Below, in pieces: positions 1 through 8,026 of a DNA stretch of 64,000 nt. The notes under the pieces were generated by a model. That model was not told where the DNA came from, did not search any database, and worked only from the letters and a program-made list of their open reading frames with translations. Source of the DNA: Pseudolysinimonas yzui (lineage in GTDB: Bacteria; Actinomycetota; Actinomycetes; Actinomycetales; Microbacteriaceae); the NCBI RefSeq assembly GCF_014653215.1, contig NZ_BNAI01000002.1:434001-498000 (forward strand), given 5' to 3'. Position 1 is the first letter of the stretch. Every line of letters starts with the position of its first letter. The position numbers and the translations under genes are program-made.

Positions 1-407
1 GGGTGCACGACGAGTGGCTCGCGATCCTCGCTGCGGCGCGCGAGGCCGTGCGGATGGTGCGCGACGTCGAGATCGACTACCGGCTGCACGGAGCGAATCA
101 GATCGGCGTCGCCGAGCCGACCCTGCGCTATCGCATCGCGCGGGTGCTCGGCGACTCGGGCGACCGCGCGGCGCTCCTGGCTCGACGATCGCAGGTGCTT
201 GCGGAGCGGCTCGCCGCCCGAGGGCTCCCCGAGCACGCCGCGCAGGCCGCCGCGAAGGCCCGGTTCGAAGGTCGCCGTTCGCGGCTGCCCGCCCTGAAGA
301 TCGCGCGGGTGCCCGGCATCCTGGGCGGGCTGTTCAGCGGGGGCTACCGACGGTTCGCCAGTCAGCGTTCACTCGACGCGGTGCGCGACCTGTTCCGGCC
401 CGCCTGA
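1..407 (+). CDS. Glycosyltransferase family 2, C-terminal fragment (5' end outside window)
   Basis: Only the last 135 codons are in the window; the reading frame is open at the left edge, so the GTG at base 3 is probably internal. The visible part begins with a HDEWLA motif, continues with YRLHG-x-NQIG and ends in a basic, Arg/Ala-rich tail. This HDEW...YR.HG.NQ pattern is typical of the end of the GT-A catalytic domain of family-2 glycosyltransferases acting on surface polysaccharides in the cytoplasm. It converges on the ligase-like gene that follows, only 6 bases away. The donor and acceptor sugars cannot be told from this fragment. Confidence 0.75.
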   Translation, partial: VHDEWLAILAAAREAVRMVRDVEIDYRLHGANQIGVAEPTLRYRIARVLGDSGDRAALLARRSQVLAERLAARGLPEHAAQAAAKARFEGRRSRLPALKIARVPGILGGLFSGGYRRFASQRSLDAVRDLFRPA

Positions 408-413
408 CCCTCG

Positions 414-1703
414 CTACTCGTGGGGGAGCGGTTCGGGCCGCTCCGGCCGTGGAGACAACGCCGAGCGCCAACTCAGCTCGGCCGAGGCCTTGACCGCGCA
501 GATCACGAAGAGCAGCCAGCCGAACTCGGTGAGGATCGAGCTCTCGGCCACCGAGACCGTGATGAGGGCGACGAGCACGAGGGCCGGCCAGGTGTGCACG
601 ACGCTGCGGCGGCGTCCGGCGAGGAGCCAGGAGCGCACGAACGCGAGCCCGACGACGGCGAGGAACAGGAACACTCCGACCGCGCCCACCTGCAGCCAGA
701 GGTCGACCACCGCGTTGAGCGCGGAGTCGTGGGGCCGTCCGCCGGTCGGGGTGAGCCCCGAGTAGGGCGGAGACGCGGAGTTCCAGATGCCGATCCAGCC
801 CCACCCTTCGAGCCAATGCACCGGCACGAAATCGAGGACGCGCTGCCAGAGCTTGAGCCGGAACTCGAGTTCGCCGGTGGCGTTGAACAGCGCGATGATC
901 GGCGCGCGGAACACCCAGGCGAGCACGGCGAACAGCGCGAGCGCCGCGAGGATGGCGTACTGCGCGAACTGGCGGCGCTCTTCGGGCAGACGGCGGATGC
1001 CGTAGAGGGCGGCACCGGCGAGCAACAGCACGACCGTCACCATCCCGACCACCGGTGAGCGCGTGAAGGCGATGGTTCCGGCGGCGAGGGCGAGCGAGGG
1101 GATGGCGACGTAGCGGGTGACCGACCGGGTGCGCCATTCGATGGCGAAGGTCACGACCGCGATCGCCGCGAGCAGCCCGAGCTGGTTGCGGGTGCTCACG
1201 AGCCCCGAGATCGGGCCGCCCTCGGCGAGCTCTCCGTGGATGTTCAACACCGCGAGAGGGGCGTCGAAGATGATGCCCGAGAGCACCTCGAGCACGAGCG
1301 ACACCAGCAGCACCGCGCGCAGGACGTCACCGAAACTGCGGATGACCTGGATCGTGTCGCGCGAGAGTCCGATGAAGACGCCGACGAAGGTGACGAGCAC
1401 GAGGTAGCTGAACGAGATCAGGGTGACGCGCTGGTACTCGCTCCAGAGCAGTGAGAGCCCCGCCCACCCCAGGTAGGCGAGCAGGGAGATCGGCAGGATC
1501 GCCCAGTGCCAGTCGATCTCGTCCCGCCGGGCGATCAGCGAGGCGACGAGAAGGAGCGTGAGGACGATGAGAGCGGCGAGGTAGCCGGGCCAGCCGATGA
1601 CCTGCTGGAGGGTGAAGGCGATCGCGACGAGTCCCGCGCCGGTCGTGGTCAGAGCCGCGGTGGCTCGCGGCGAGCGGAGCAATTCGAGGGCGGCGCCGAT
1701 CAC
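414..1703 (-). CDS. O-antigen ligase/polymerase-like membrane protein (copy 1)
   Basis: A polytopic membrane protein of 429 residues with about ten hydrophobic segments and a large loop near residues 270-330 (WLEGWGWIGIWN, then RPHDSALN). The layout fits the O-antigen ligase/Wzy polymerase superfamily, which joins lipid-linked glycans outside the membrane. I chose the GTG at 1703 because it overlaps the TGA of the upstream gene in a 4-base GTGA junction and puts a hydrophobic segment right at the N terminus; the open frame runs further upstream but lies inside the neighbour. The two adjacent genes are paralogs in fold (both have GWGWI followed by a H-x-A/S-x-N motif), so they may act on different glycans or as a pair. 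Ligase versus polymerase cannot be decided here. Confidence 0.8.
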   Translation of the reverse strand: MIGAALELLRSPRATAALTTTGAGLVAIAFTLQQVIGWPGYLAALIVLTLLLVASLIARRDEIDWHWAILPISLLAYLGWAGLSLLWSEYQRVTLISFSYLVLVTFVGVFIGLSRDTIQVIRSFGDVLRAVLLVSLVLEVLSGIIFDAPLAVLNIHGELAEGGPISGLVSTRNQLGLLAAIAVVTFAIEWRTRSVTRYVAIPSLALAAGTIAFTRSPVVGMVTVVLLLAGAALYGIRRLPEERRQFAQYAILAALALFAVLAWVFRAPIIALFNATGELEFRLKLWQRVLDFVPVHWLEGWGWIGIWNSASPPYSGLTPTGGRPHDSALNAVVDLWLQVGAVGVFLFLAVVGLAFVRSWLLAGRRRSVVHTWPALVLVALITVSVAESSILTEFGWLLFVICAVKASAELSWRSALSPRPERPEPLPHE

Positions 1704-2956
1704 CGGCGCTCCCACCGGTTGGTCGCGGTGCGGATGCTCACGAGCACGAGGATCGCCCAGCCGATCTCGATGAGCAGCCGGCTCTCGGCCAGGCCCTGCA
1801 CGAGTACGGCCACCAGGAGCGCCATCGGCACGAGCGCGCTGTCGCGCGGCCCGTCGAGCGCGTAGACCCAGGTGCGGGCGAGCGTCGTCAGCGCGAACAG
1901 CCCGACGACGACCAGGCCGAGGATGCCGAGCTGGAGGTAGACATCGAGCCAGGCATTGTGGGCCTGGAGGTAGGTGACGCCCTTGATGACCACGAGGTCG
2001 TCGTACGGCTCCACCCAGGGTGCCCAGTAGCTGATCCAGCCCCATCCGGCGATCGGTCGTCGGCCCGAGAGGTCGGCGACGACCGCCCAGATGTCGAGCC
2101 GGTTGGTGAGGTCGGCGCTCTTGCCGAGGAGTTCGAGCAGCGGGCCGCGGAAGATCACGGCGGCGACGGCGGACCCGGCGGTGAGCGCAAGGAGCCCGAT
2201 CGCGGTCGCGACCCGCCGCGGACCCGACCCGCGCCGGGCGAACCAGGCGGCCAGGCAGACGACGGCGACGACCGCCGCGGCGACGAAGACGGTCGACGAT
2301 CGGGTGAGGGCGAGCACGCCGGCCGCGAGCACCACCCAGGTGACGAAGCCCAGGCCGCTTCCGCGCCCCGCGACCCGGCGCGCGATCTCGGCGATGAGTG
2401 AGAGCAGCGCGGCCATCGCCAGGATGTTGGCGTTGCCGACGATGCCCTGGATGCGCCCGCCGTCGAACAGCACGTCACGCGACCAGTAGAACGCCTTCGG
2501 GATCTCCTCCAGGCCCGAGTGGTCGACCCACAGAGGCAGTACCGGGCCGCGCACGAATACCGCCACGACGAGCTCGAACAGCAGCGACAGCACGAGCACG
2601 ATGCGCACGGCCCGGGCGAGGGCATCCACCAGTTCCGCCCAGGTGAAACAGGTCGCCAGAAAGACGGCGAAGACCGTCGTGGCGAGCGTCGCGGCCACCC
2701 CGAGCGCACTCGCACCCGGATAGGCCGACCAGGCGATCGACAGCGTCATGAGCGCGAGAGTCGCCAGCAGCAGGATCGGCAGGCGGCGCACATCCACTCG
2801 GCTGCGCACCAGTTCGATCACCGCGAGGGTGACGACGATCACGACGATCGCACCCCAGCCCCACCACGAGAGCAGGTAGCGCCACGCGTCGCCGGCCACG
2901 AGGGTGAAGAACCCCAACGTCGCCAAGAACAGGCGGTAGGAGCTCGCGGGCGTCAT
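1700..2956 (-). CDS. O-antigen ligase/polymerase-like membrane protein (copy 2)
   Basis: 418 residues, about ten transmembrane segments. It carries the family signature region: a periplasm-side loop with RLDIWAVVADL, GWGWISYW and then QAHNAWLDVYLQLG, matching the H-N-x-WLD pattern of Wzy_C/O-antigen ligase domains. The ATG at 2956 is chosen because it starts a typical N-terminal hydrophobic stretch and is preceded at 7 bases by a TAGCCT -10-like box with no Shine-Dalgarno sequence. It is followed by the second ligase-like gene with a GTGA overlap, so the two are translationally coupled. It probably acts in assembly of an extracellular polysaccharide or cell-wall glycopolymer together with the neighbouring glycosyltransferases. 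Confidence 0.82.
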   Translation of the reverse strand: MTPASSYRLFLATLGFFTLVAGDAWRYLLSWWGWGAIVVIVVTLAVIELVRSRVDVRRLPILLLATLALMTLSIAWSAYPGASALGVAATLATTVFAVFLATCFTWAELVDALARAVRIVLVLSLLFELVVAVFVRGPVLPLWVDHSGLEEIPKAFYWSRDVLFDGGRIQGIVGNANILAMAALLSLIAEIARRVAGRGSGLGFVTWVVLAAGVLALTRSSTVFVAAAVVAVVCLAAWFARRGSGPRRVATAIGLLALTAGSAVAAVIFRGPLLELLGKSADLTNRLDIWAVVADLSGRRPIAGWGWISYWAPWVEPYDDLVVIKGVTYLQAHNAWLDVYLQLGILGLVVVGLFALTTLARTWVYALDGPRDSALVPMALLVAVLVQGLAESRLLIEIGWAILVLVSIRTATNRWERR

Positions 2957-2963
2957 GTCCACC

Positions 2964-2969
2964 AGGCTA
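2964..2969 (-). promoter_or_regulatory. Candidate -10 box (TAGCCT) for a leaderless mRNA
   Basis: TAGCCT on the minus strand ends 7 bases before the ATG at 2956. It overlaps the TAG stop of the upstream glycosyltransferase. No ribosome binding site is seen between it and the start. No good -35 box is visible. Confidence 0.4.
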
Positions 2970-3971
2970 GCCGGGAGGCCGCCCTCGCCCGATGATGCGG
3001 CCCAGCAGACGGAGAGGCCGGGTGACCCGCCAGGACGTGGAGGCGCGCAGCTGACGGATCTCCTCGGTGGCGCCCGCCATGCGCTCGTTCTCGCCCACCA
3101 GGTCGCTGTACCGCACGGCAAGGTCTGCTGCGAGAGCTGCCGCCGCACGCGCGATGACCTCCGTCAACTCCGCGGGGATCGGCGTCCGCGCGGCGCGCGG
3201 CTCCTCACCGCCGGCACTCCACCGCGATCGGTAGAGGTCGCGATGCCGTTCGGAGAGGAGCCGCACGAACGGGCTCGGCGTCGAGCCGTGTCCCTCATGG
3301 CGGGTGCGGGCCTCGCGGGCGATGCCGAAGCTCCGCCCCGCCTCCCGAACGGCGGTGCAGAAGTCGACGTCGGCCCAGATCACCGGGTAATAGCCGGGAT
3401 ACATGCCGCCGACGGTGTCCCAGACAGCGATGTCGATGAGCATGCCTCTGCTGGGCACGTAGTCGAGGGTGTCGAGTTCGTCGATATCCGCGGGCGCCGT
3501 CGGCCGAGCCGGATACCAGTGGTCCATGTCGATGAGCGGCTCGCGGCGCAGAACACCGCCGCACGACCGGGGCGGCACCATCCCTGCCTCGTCGACGACG
3601 AGGGGGCTGACCACGGCGAGATCCGGATCACGCTCGAGCTCCGACTCGAGGGCTGCCAGACAACCGGGTTCCGGGGTCATGTCGTCTTGGATCAGCCACA
3701 GCCGGCTGGCCGTCGGCGAACTCGCCCGGCCGAGCTGCAGGCCCCCGGCCCATCCCAGGTTCAGACCTGGAAGGAGAACGGAGCAGTCAGCTATGACGGA
3801 AGCGTCGATCGCGGTCTCGTCGTCGGAATTGAGGACGACCACGACGGCGACTCGAGTGGCAGACGTCTGCTCCCGCAGTGCCTCGATGCACCGGGCCAGC
3901 CGGGCCGGCCGGGTGCCGAGGGTCGGGATGACGGCGAGAATCTGCGGGTCATCCTCAAGGGTGACGAGCAC
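2967..3971 (-). CDS. Glycosyltransferase family 2 (rhamnosyl/galactofuranosyl-type)
   Basis: 334 residues. The N-terminal half is a GT-A domain: VIPTLGTRP at the nucleotide-binding strand, an LNLGWAGG motif, and IQDDM in place of the usual DxD. The GYYPVIWADVDFC segment near residues 205-220 resembles WbbL/GlfT-like transferases. The C-terminal part ends in SWRVTRPLRLL, a tail common in surface-polysaccharide glycosyltransferases. It starts with GTG, one base after the cupin gene's stop codon, so the two are cotranscribed. It is likely to add a deoxysugar to a lipid-linked glycan on the cytoplasmic side. The sugar specificity is unknown. Confidence 0.82.
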   Translation of the reverse strand: MLVTLEDDPQILAVIPTLGTRPARLARCIEALREQTSATRVAVVVVLNSDDETAIDASVIADCSVLLPGLNLGWAGGLQLGRASSPTASRLWLIQDDMTPEPGCLAALESELERDPDLAVVSPLVVDEAGMVPPRSCGGVLRREPLIDMDHWYPARPTAPADIDELDTLDYVPSRGMLIDIAVWDTVGGMYPGYYPVIWADVDFCTAVREAGRSFGIAREARTRHEGHGSTPSPFVRLLSERHRDLYRSRWSAGGEEPRAARTPIPAELTEVIARAAAALAADLAVRYSDLVGENERMAGATEEIRQLRASTSWRVTRPLRLLGRIIGRGRPPG

Positions 3972-3972
3972 G

Positions 3973-4497
3973 TCAGAAGCGAGGCAGGTGGGCGCGAATG
4001 TCGACCGGCACCGCCGGGTCGTCCCAGCCGAGCAGCAGCCGGTCGGGCGAGTCGTGATGGTAGACCTCGGTGGGGAAGTTGATGAGGCGCGCCTCCGTGT
4101 CGCCGAGGTTGACGGAGAGGTGCCAGACGCCGACGGGAATGGTGACCTGTCGGGTTCCGCGGTCGGACATCACGACCTTCTGCACGACGCCGCGGGTCGG
4201 GGAGTCGGGGCGATCGTCCCAGAGGAAGAGCAGGATCTCTCCCGCGATGATCGTGTAGCGGTCGAGTTTCCGCTCGTGGAGGCCCCAGCCCTTCATCTGA
4301 TGCGGATGCACCGAGAACTGGTAGGCGTAGACGACGGGCTCGTCCCAGTAGTCGTTCAGCCCTTCGTAGATCTCGAAGACGGTGCCGCGGTGGTCGACGT
4401 GGTTCGGGGTGGACCGGGTCTTGACGCCGACGATGGCTTTCGCCAACGCGACACCGGCACTCGTGACGGTCGCCTGGTCTCGTTGTCCGAGGGTCAT
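3973..4497 (-). CDS. RmlC-like cupin, dTDP-4-dehydrorhamnose 3,5-epimerase family
   Basis: 174 residues with a single cupin beta-barrel. It has a GWGLHERK segment where RmlC has its RGLHFQ active-site strand, a GEILLFLWDDR segment in place of GxVxDVxVDxR, and TIPVGVWHLSVN in place of IPxGFAHGF. These substitutions suggest a relative of RmlC rather than RmlC itself. The ATG at 4497 is preceded by AAGGAG at 8 bases; the longer open frame lacks a ribosome binding site. It sits one base ahead of a glycosyltransferase, so it probably makes or modifies a nucleotide sugar for that enzyme. No rmlA, rmlB or rmlD genes are nearby. Confidence 0.72.
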   Translation of the reverse strand: MTLGQRDQATVTSAGVALAKAIVGVKTRSTPNHVDHRGTVFEIYEGLNDYWDEPVVYAYQFSVHPHQMKGWGLHERKLDRYTIIAGEILLFLWDDRPDSPTRGVVQKVVMSDRGTRQVTIPVGVWHLSVNLGDTEARLINFPTEVYHHDSPDRLLLGWDDPAVPVDIRAHLPRF

Positions 4498-4546
4498 CGG
4501 GGGTCTCCTTCGTCGGGCTGTCGCGACGAGCATAACGACCGGAGGG

Positions 4547-5728
4547 TCAGACGAAAGCGGCCTTCCCCGTGATCGCGCGGCCGACGATGAGGGCGTTCAT
4601 CTCTCGCGTGCCCTCGTACGAGTAGAGCGCCTCGGCGTCGGCGAAGTGCCGCATGACGTCGTAGTCGAGCACGATGCCGTTGCCGCCCATGCTCTCGCGC
4701 GCCCACGCGACCGTCTCACGCATCCGTGAGGCGGCGAACTCCTTCGCGAGTGCCGCGTGCTCGTCCTTCTGGGTCCCCTCGTCGAGCATCGCCGAGACGC
4801 GGGTGCACAGCGCGATCGACGAGGTGATGTTGCCGAGCATCTTGGCGTAGTGCTCCTGGATCAGCTGGTGGCCGTCGATCGTCTTCCCGAACTGCTCCCG
4901 CTGGGCGCCGTATTTCACGGCGCCCTCGTAGGCGCCGATCGAGTTGCCGACCGCCGCCCAGGCGACCTCGGCACGGGTGAGGCGCAACACGGAGGCGGTG
5001 TCGCGGAACGAGTTCGCGTTCGCCAGCTTCATCCCCGCGGGCACCCGCACCTTGTCGAGAGTGATGTCGGCGTTCTGAACGATCCGCAGCGCCTGCTTGT
5101 TCTCGATTCTCGAGGCCGACCAGCCGGGGGTGTCGGTGGGGACGAGAAAGCCCTTGACCTCGCCGTCTTCGGTGCTCTTCGCCCAGACGATCGCGTGCGT
5201 CGCGATCGTTCCGCTGCCGATCCAGCGCTTCTCACCCGTGATCACCCAGTCGTCGCCGTCACGTTCGGCGACCGTGCGAAGGCCGCGTGCCGAGTCCGAG
5301 CCCGACAGCGGCTCGGTGAGGGCGAAGCAGCCCAGCCACTCGGCGCTGGCGAACTTCGGCAGCCATTCGGCGCGCTGCTCGGGCGAGCCAGCGACGCCGA
5401 CGGCGCCCATCACGAGGCCGTTCTGCATTCCGACGAGCGTCGCGACCGAGGCGTCGATGCGCGCCAGCTCGAGCGCCACCCAGCCGCGGAAGACCGCGGA
5501 GTTCTCGAACGGCTGGGTCTCCTTCCACGGCATCCCGAACACCCCGATCTCGGCGAGGCCCTTCACGACCGACGCCGGAAGCCACTCGGCCCGGGCCCAG
5601 TGGTCGTTGACGATCGGCTTGACCTCGGTCTCGAGGAAGTGCCGCAGCTTCGCGAGCACGGCCTTCTCGCGGTCCTGAAGTGCGTTCTCGAAACCGTAGA
5701 AGTCACTGGCCAGCGGGGTGAGGTTCAT
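4547..5728 (-). CDS. Acyl-CoA dehydrogenase, glutaryl-CoA dehydrogenase-like
   Basis: 393 residues, the normal length of the family. All three domains are present: an N-terminal helical domain, a middle beta domain with CFALTEPLSGSD and KRWIGSGTIATH, and a C-terminal helical FAD domain. The catalytic base is visible as Glu372 in the SYEGTREMNALIVGR motif, which is close to the YEGTxDIxxLIxGR motif of glutaryl-CoA dehydrogenases. The enzyme oxidises an acyl-CoA at C2-C3 and passes electrons to ETF. It is divergent from manA across a 72-base gap. It does not obviously belong to the polysaccharide genes around it. The exact acyl-CoA substrate is inferred from similarity only. Confidence 0.87.
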   Translation of the reverse strand: MNLTPLASDFYGFENALQDREKAVLAKLRHFLETEVKPIVNDHWARAEWLPASVVKGLAEIGVFGMPWKETQPFENSAVFRGWVALELARIDASVATLVGMQNGLVMGAVGVAGSPEQRAEWLPKFASAEWLGCFALTEPLSGSDSARGLRTVAERDGDDWVITGEKRWIGSGTIATHAIVWAKSTEDGEVKGFLVPTDTPGWSASRIENKQALRIVQNADITLDKVRVPAGMKLANANSFRDTASVLRLTRAEVAWAAVGNSIGAYEGAVKYGAQREQFGKTIDGHQLIQEHYAKMLGNITSSIALCTRVSAMLDEGTQKDEHAALAKEFAASRMRETVAWARESMGGNGIVLDYDVMRHFADAEALYSYEGTREMNALIVGRAITGKAAFV

Positions 5729-5734
5729 GGCGTG

Positions 5735-5740
5735 AGCCTA
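5735..5740 (-). promoter_or_regulatory. Candidate -10 box (TAGGCT) for a leaderless mRNA
   Basis: TAGGCT on the minus strand ends 6 bases before the ATG at 5728 of the acyl-CoA dehydrogenase gene, with no Shine-Dalgarno sequence in between. Confidence 0.35.
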
Positions 5741-5758
5741 GGAGCGTGGCGAGGGAGC

Positions 5759-5773
5759 ACCAACGGCGTTGGT
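5759..5773. promoter_or_regulatory. Palindrome ACCAAC-GGC-GTTGGT between divergent genes
   Basis: A perfect 6-base inverted repeat with a 3-base spacer lies between the acyl-CoA dehydrogenase and manA starts. A further TTGGTGC follows at 5778. The position suggests a repressor operator, but no regulator gene is adjacent and the repeat is short. Confidence 0.3.
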
Positions 5774-5800
5774 ACTTTGGTGCAATCACCGAGGGGATGT

Positions 5801-6883
5801 GTGGCCGCATTGTTCGTGGAGATCACCAATGAGCCGCGTGACTACGCGTGGGGCTCGCCGACGCTGATCCCGGAGCTGCTCGGCGTCGCCCCCGACGGTC
5901 GCCCCCAGGCGGAGATCTGGCTGGGCACCCATCCGGGCTCGCCGGCGCGGCTGGTCGGGCGGGACGGCGACCTGCGGGATGTCGCGGGCGAGCTGCCGTT
6001 CCTGCTGAAGATCCTGGCGGCGGGTGCCCCGCTGTCGCTGCAGGCGCACCCGACGACCGCGCAGGCGCAGGAGGGGTTCGCCCGCGAGAACGCCGCCGGC
6101 ATCCCGATCGACGCCCCCCATCGCAACTACAAGGACCCGCACGCGAAGCCCGAGATGATCTATGCGCTGAGCGACGAGTTCCGGGCGCTCTGCGGCTTCC
6201 GTCCCGTCACCACGACTCGCGCGGTGCTGGATGCCGGGAGGGCCGGGCTCCTCCCCGAGCTGCGAACGGATGCCGACATCCGCCCGGTCTTCGAATGGCT
6301 GTTGTCGGCTGATCCCGAGGTCGCATCAGTGGTCGAGGCGGTGACGGCGGCGGCGCAGGATGCCGAGGGCGACTCGTGGGCGACCGTGCGGTTGCTCGCC
6401 GAGCACTATCCGGGTGACCCGGGGATCGCGATCTCGCTGCTGCTCAACACGATCGTGTTGCGCCGCGGGGAGGCGCTGTACCTGCCTGCGGGAAACATCC
6501 ATGCGTACCTGTCGGGGCTCGGCATCGAGCTGATGGGCCCGTCCGACAACGTGCTGCGCTGCGGCCTCACGCCGAAACACGTGGACGTGCCCGAGCTGTT
6601 GCGGGTCGTCGACTTCACCCCCGTTGGCGATCCGCGGCTGCGTCCGACCTCGAGATCCGACGGAGCAAGCGTGTTCGCGCCGGCCGGCGCCGGCTTCGTG
6701 CTGACCGTATTGGAGGGGCCGGGGGCTCGGTTGTCGCCCGCGACGCCCGCGATCGTGACCGTGCTCTCGGGTTCCGTGCGACTCGGCGACGTGCAACTCG
6801 GCTTTGGGCGATTCGCCTTCGTCGACGGGGACCTGATCGCGACGGACAGCCCGGGGTTGGCTGTCGTCGCGACGAGCTCATGA
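5801..6883 (+). CDS. manA: Mannose-6-phosphate isomerase, class I
   Basis: 360 residues. It interconverts fructose-6-phosphate and mannose-6-phosphate, feeding GDP-mannose and related sugars for glycans. The cupin-type zinc site can be read in order: LQAHPTTAQA (Gln-x-His), then HAKPEMIYAL (His/Glu), and AGNIHAYLSG (His) near residue 233. The NYKDPHAKPE segment is diagnostic of type I enzymes. The GTG at 5801 is chosen because GAGGGG lies 7 bases upstream; the frame is open for a kilobase further upstream but that part overlaps the divergent gene. In other actinobacteria manA lies near whiB2, DUF3499 and ahcY, which are also in this window. Confidence 0.92.
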   Translation: MAALFVEITNEPRDYAWGSPTLIPELLGVAPDGRPQAEIWLGTHPGSPARLVGRDGDLRDVAGELPFLLKILAAGAPLSLQAHPTTAQAQEGFARENAAGIPIDAPHRNYKDPHAKPEMIYALSDEFRALCGFRPVTTTRAVLDAGRAGLLPELRTDADIRPVFEWLLSADPEVASVVEAVTAAAQDAEGDSWATVRLLAEHYPGDPGIAISLLLNTIVLRRGEALYLPAGNIHAYLSGLGIELMGPSDNVLRCGLTPKHVDVPELLRVVDFTPVGDPRLRPTSRSDGASVFAPAGAGFVLTVLEGPGARLSPATPAIVTVLSGSVRLGDVQLGFGRFAFVDGDLIATDSPGLAVVATSS

Positions 6884-6934
6884 CCGTGTCCGGATCGTGA
6901 CGATGCGCCGGGCTCGCGTCACTTGTGCCTGAAC

Positions 6935-6940
6935 TATCCT
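6935..6940 (+). promoter_or_regulatory. Candidate -10 box (TATCCT) for a leaderless mRNA
   Basis: TATCCT ends 7 bases before the ATG at 6948 of the first lipoprotein gene. No ribosome binding site is visible. Confidence 0.4.
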
Positions 6941-6947
6941 CAGAGCC

Positions 6948-8006
6948 ATGCGTCTCAGGGTCGCCCTCGTCCTCCTCGTCGTCGTGTCTCTGGCGGGGTG
7001 CGGCGTCGCACCGCTTCCCGCCCCGAGTCCGACCCCGACCGCCGGCTCGAGTGTGGTCGAACCGCCGTTGCCCGCCCTGCCCCTCGCCTGTGGTGACATC
7101 GTCACGTCGTCGACTCTCGCGGCCTTCGCCGGGGAGGTGGTTCCGGTGCACCGGGATGCAGGATCCACCCCGGATAGCTGGTACGAGGTCGCCAAGCGCC
7201 AGCACCAGATCCTGACCTGCGTGTGGTCGGCGGACCGCGATCTGGCTCCGTTGACGGTCATCGCGATCCCGAACGCCGCGACCGATTTCGCCGCCTACCG
7301 GGCGGGGCTCGTGCCGAATCACTACGACCGACTCGATGTCGTCGGCGATCAGTCGGTACACCAGTGTGGGTACGGGCAGTGCCGGTTCGAGGTGCTCATC
7401 GGAGACTTCTGGGTCAGCGGCTTCGCCAACCGGCCGACGATGATGGACGACGCCGACCTCGAACCCCTGTTCCTGCCCGTGCTCACGGAGATCGCCGCCG
7501 CGATCGAAGCAGGGTTGTCCGAACGGCGCGAACCGTGGGAGGTGCCCGCCGGCGTGCTCACCGGCTGGGGTGCCGGGTGTGACGACACGGCACCGGTCGC
7601 CGATCTTGCGGCCGCCCTGGGAGTCTCGAATCCGGTGGTTGCGAGTCCGCTCGAGAGCGACGGTGGGGCGTGGGGACTGGTCACGTCTCGCATCGCGGTT
7701 CCCCATTGCACCCTGCTGAATCCGGGGACGTCCACCTACCTCGGGGAGGCGGTCGTCGTCGAGGGCGGTGCCTGGGTCACCGCCGAGTGGGCCATCCAGC
7801 CCCCGGCGCAGTGGGACTCGGGGTTCTACGAGCCCGTCGAGGTGGACGGCGTCGGCGTCGTGTATCTCGGTGACGAGGGTTCACGATGGGACGCATATGT
7901 GCCGATCGAAGGCAGCCTCGCGTGGTTCTCAGTCGAGGGCGGAACGCGAGAGGCCTTCCTGGCCGCGCTCGCGGCCGCAGCGACCGTCGTCGGGGATCAC
8001 GGATAG
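6948..8006 (+). CDS. Predicted secreted lipoprotein (paralog 1)
   Basis: 352 residues. A lipoprotein signal peptide ends in the lipobox LAGC (Cys18), followed by a Pro/Thr/Ser-rich linker. The mature part carries two similar halves, each with Cys residues in a C-x-W context (ILTCVWSADRD and VPHCTLLNPG), plus QCGYGQCRFEV in the middle, which suggests disulfides outside the cell. A clear paralog is at 10185-11252: both share the SxPDSWxEVAxRQ, SVHxCxYGQC, GxANRPxxMD and WVTxEWxIxPPxQW motifs. Function is unknown. The acyltransferase gene between the two copies lies on the opposite strand. A sensing or binding role at the cell surface is possible but unproven. Confidence 0.8.
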   Translation: MRLRVALVLLVVVSLAGCGVAPLPAPSPTPTAGSSVVEPPLPALPLACGDIVTSSTLAAFAGEVVPVHRDAGSTPDSWYEVAKRQHQILTCVWSADRDLAPLTVIAIPNAATDFAAYRAGLVPNHYDRLDVVGDQSVHQCGYGQCRFEVLIGDFWVSGFANRPTMMDDADLEPLFLPVLTEIAAAIEAGLSERREPWEVPAGVLTGWGAGCDDTAPVADLAAALGVSNPVVASPLESDGGAWGLVTSRIAVPHCTLLNPGTSTYLGEAVVVEGGAWVTAEWAIQPPAQWDSGFYEPVEVDGVGVVYLGDEGSRWDAYVPIEGSLAWFSVEGGTREAFLAALAAAATVVGDHG

Positions 8007-8026
8007 TCACCCGGCATCCGCCCACC

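Noticed and set aside
4757-5800. Upstream extension of the manA frame
   Set aside because: It runs antisense through the acyl-CoA dehydrogenase gene; the GTG at 5801 has a ribosome binding site and fits the normal protein length.
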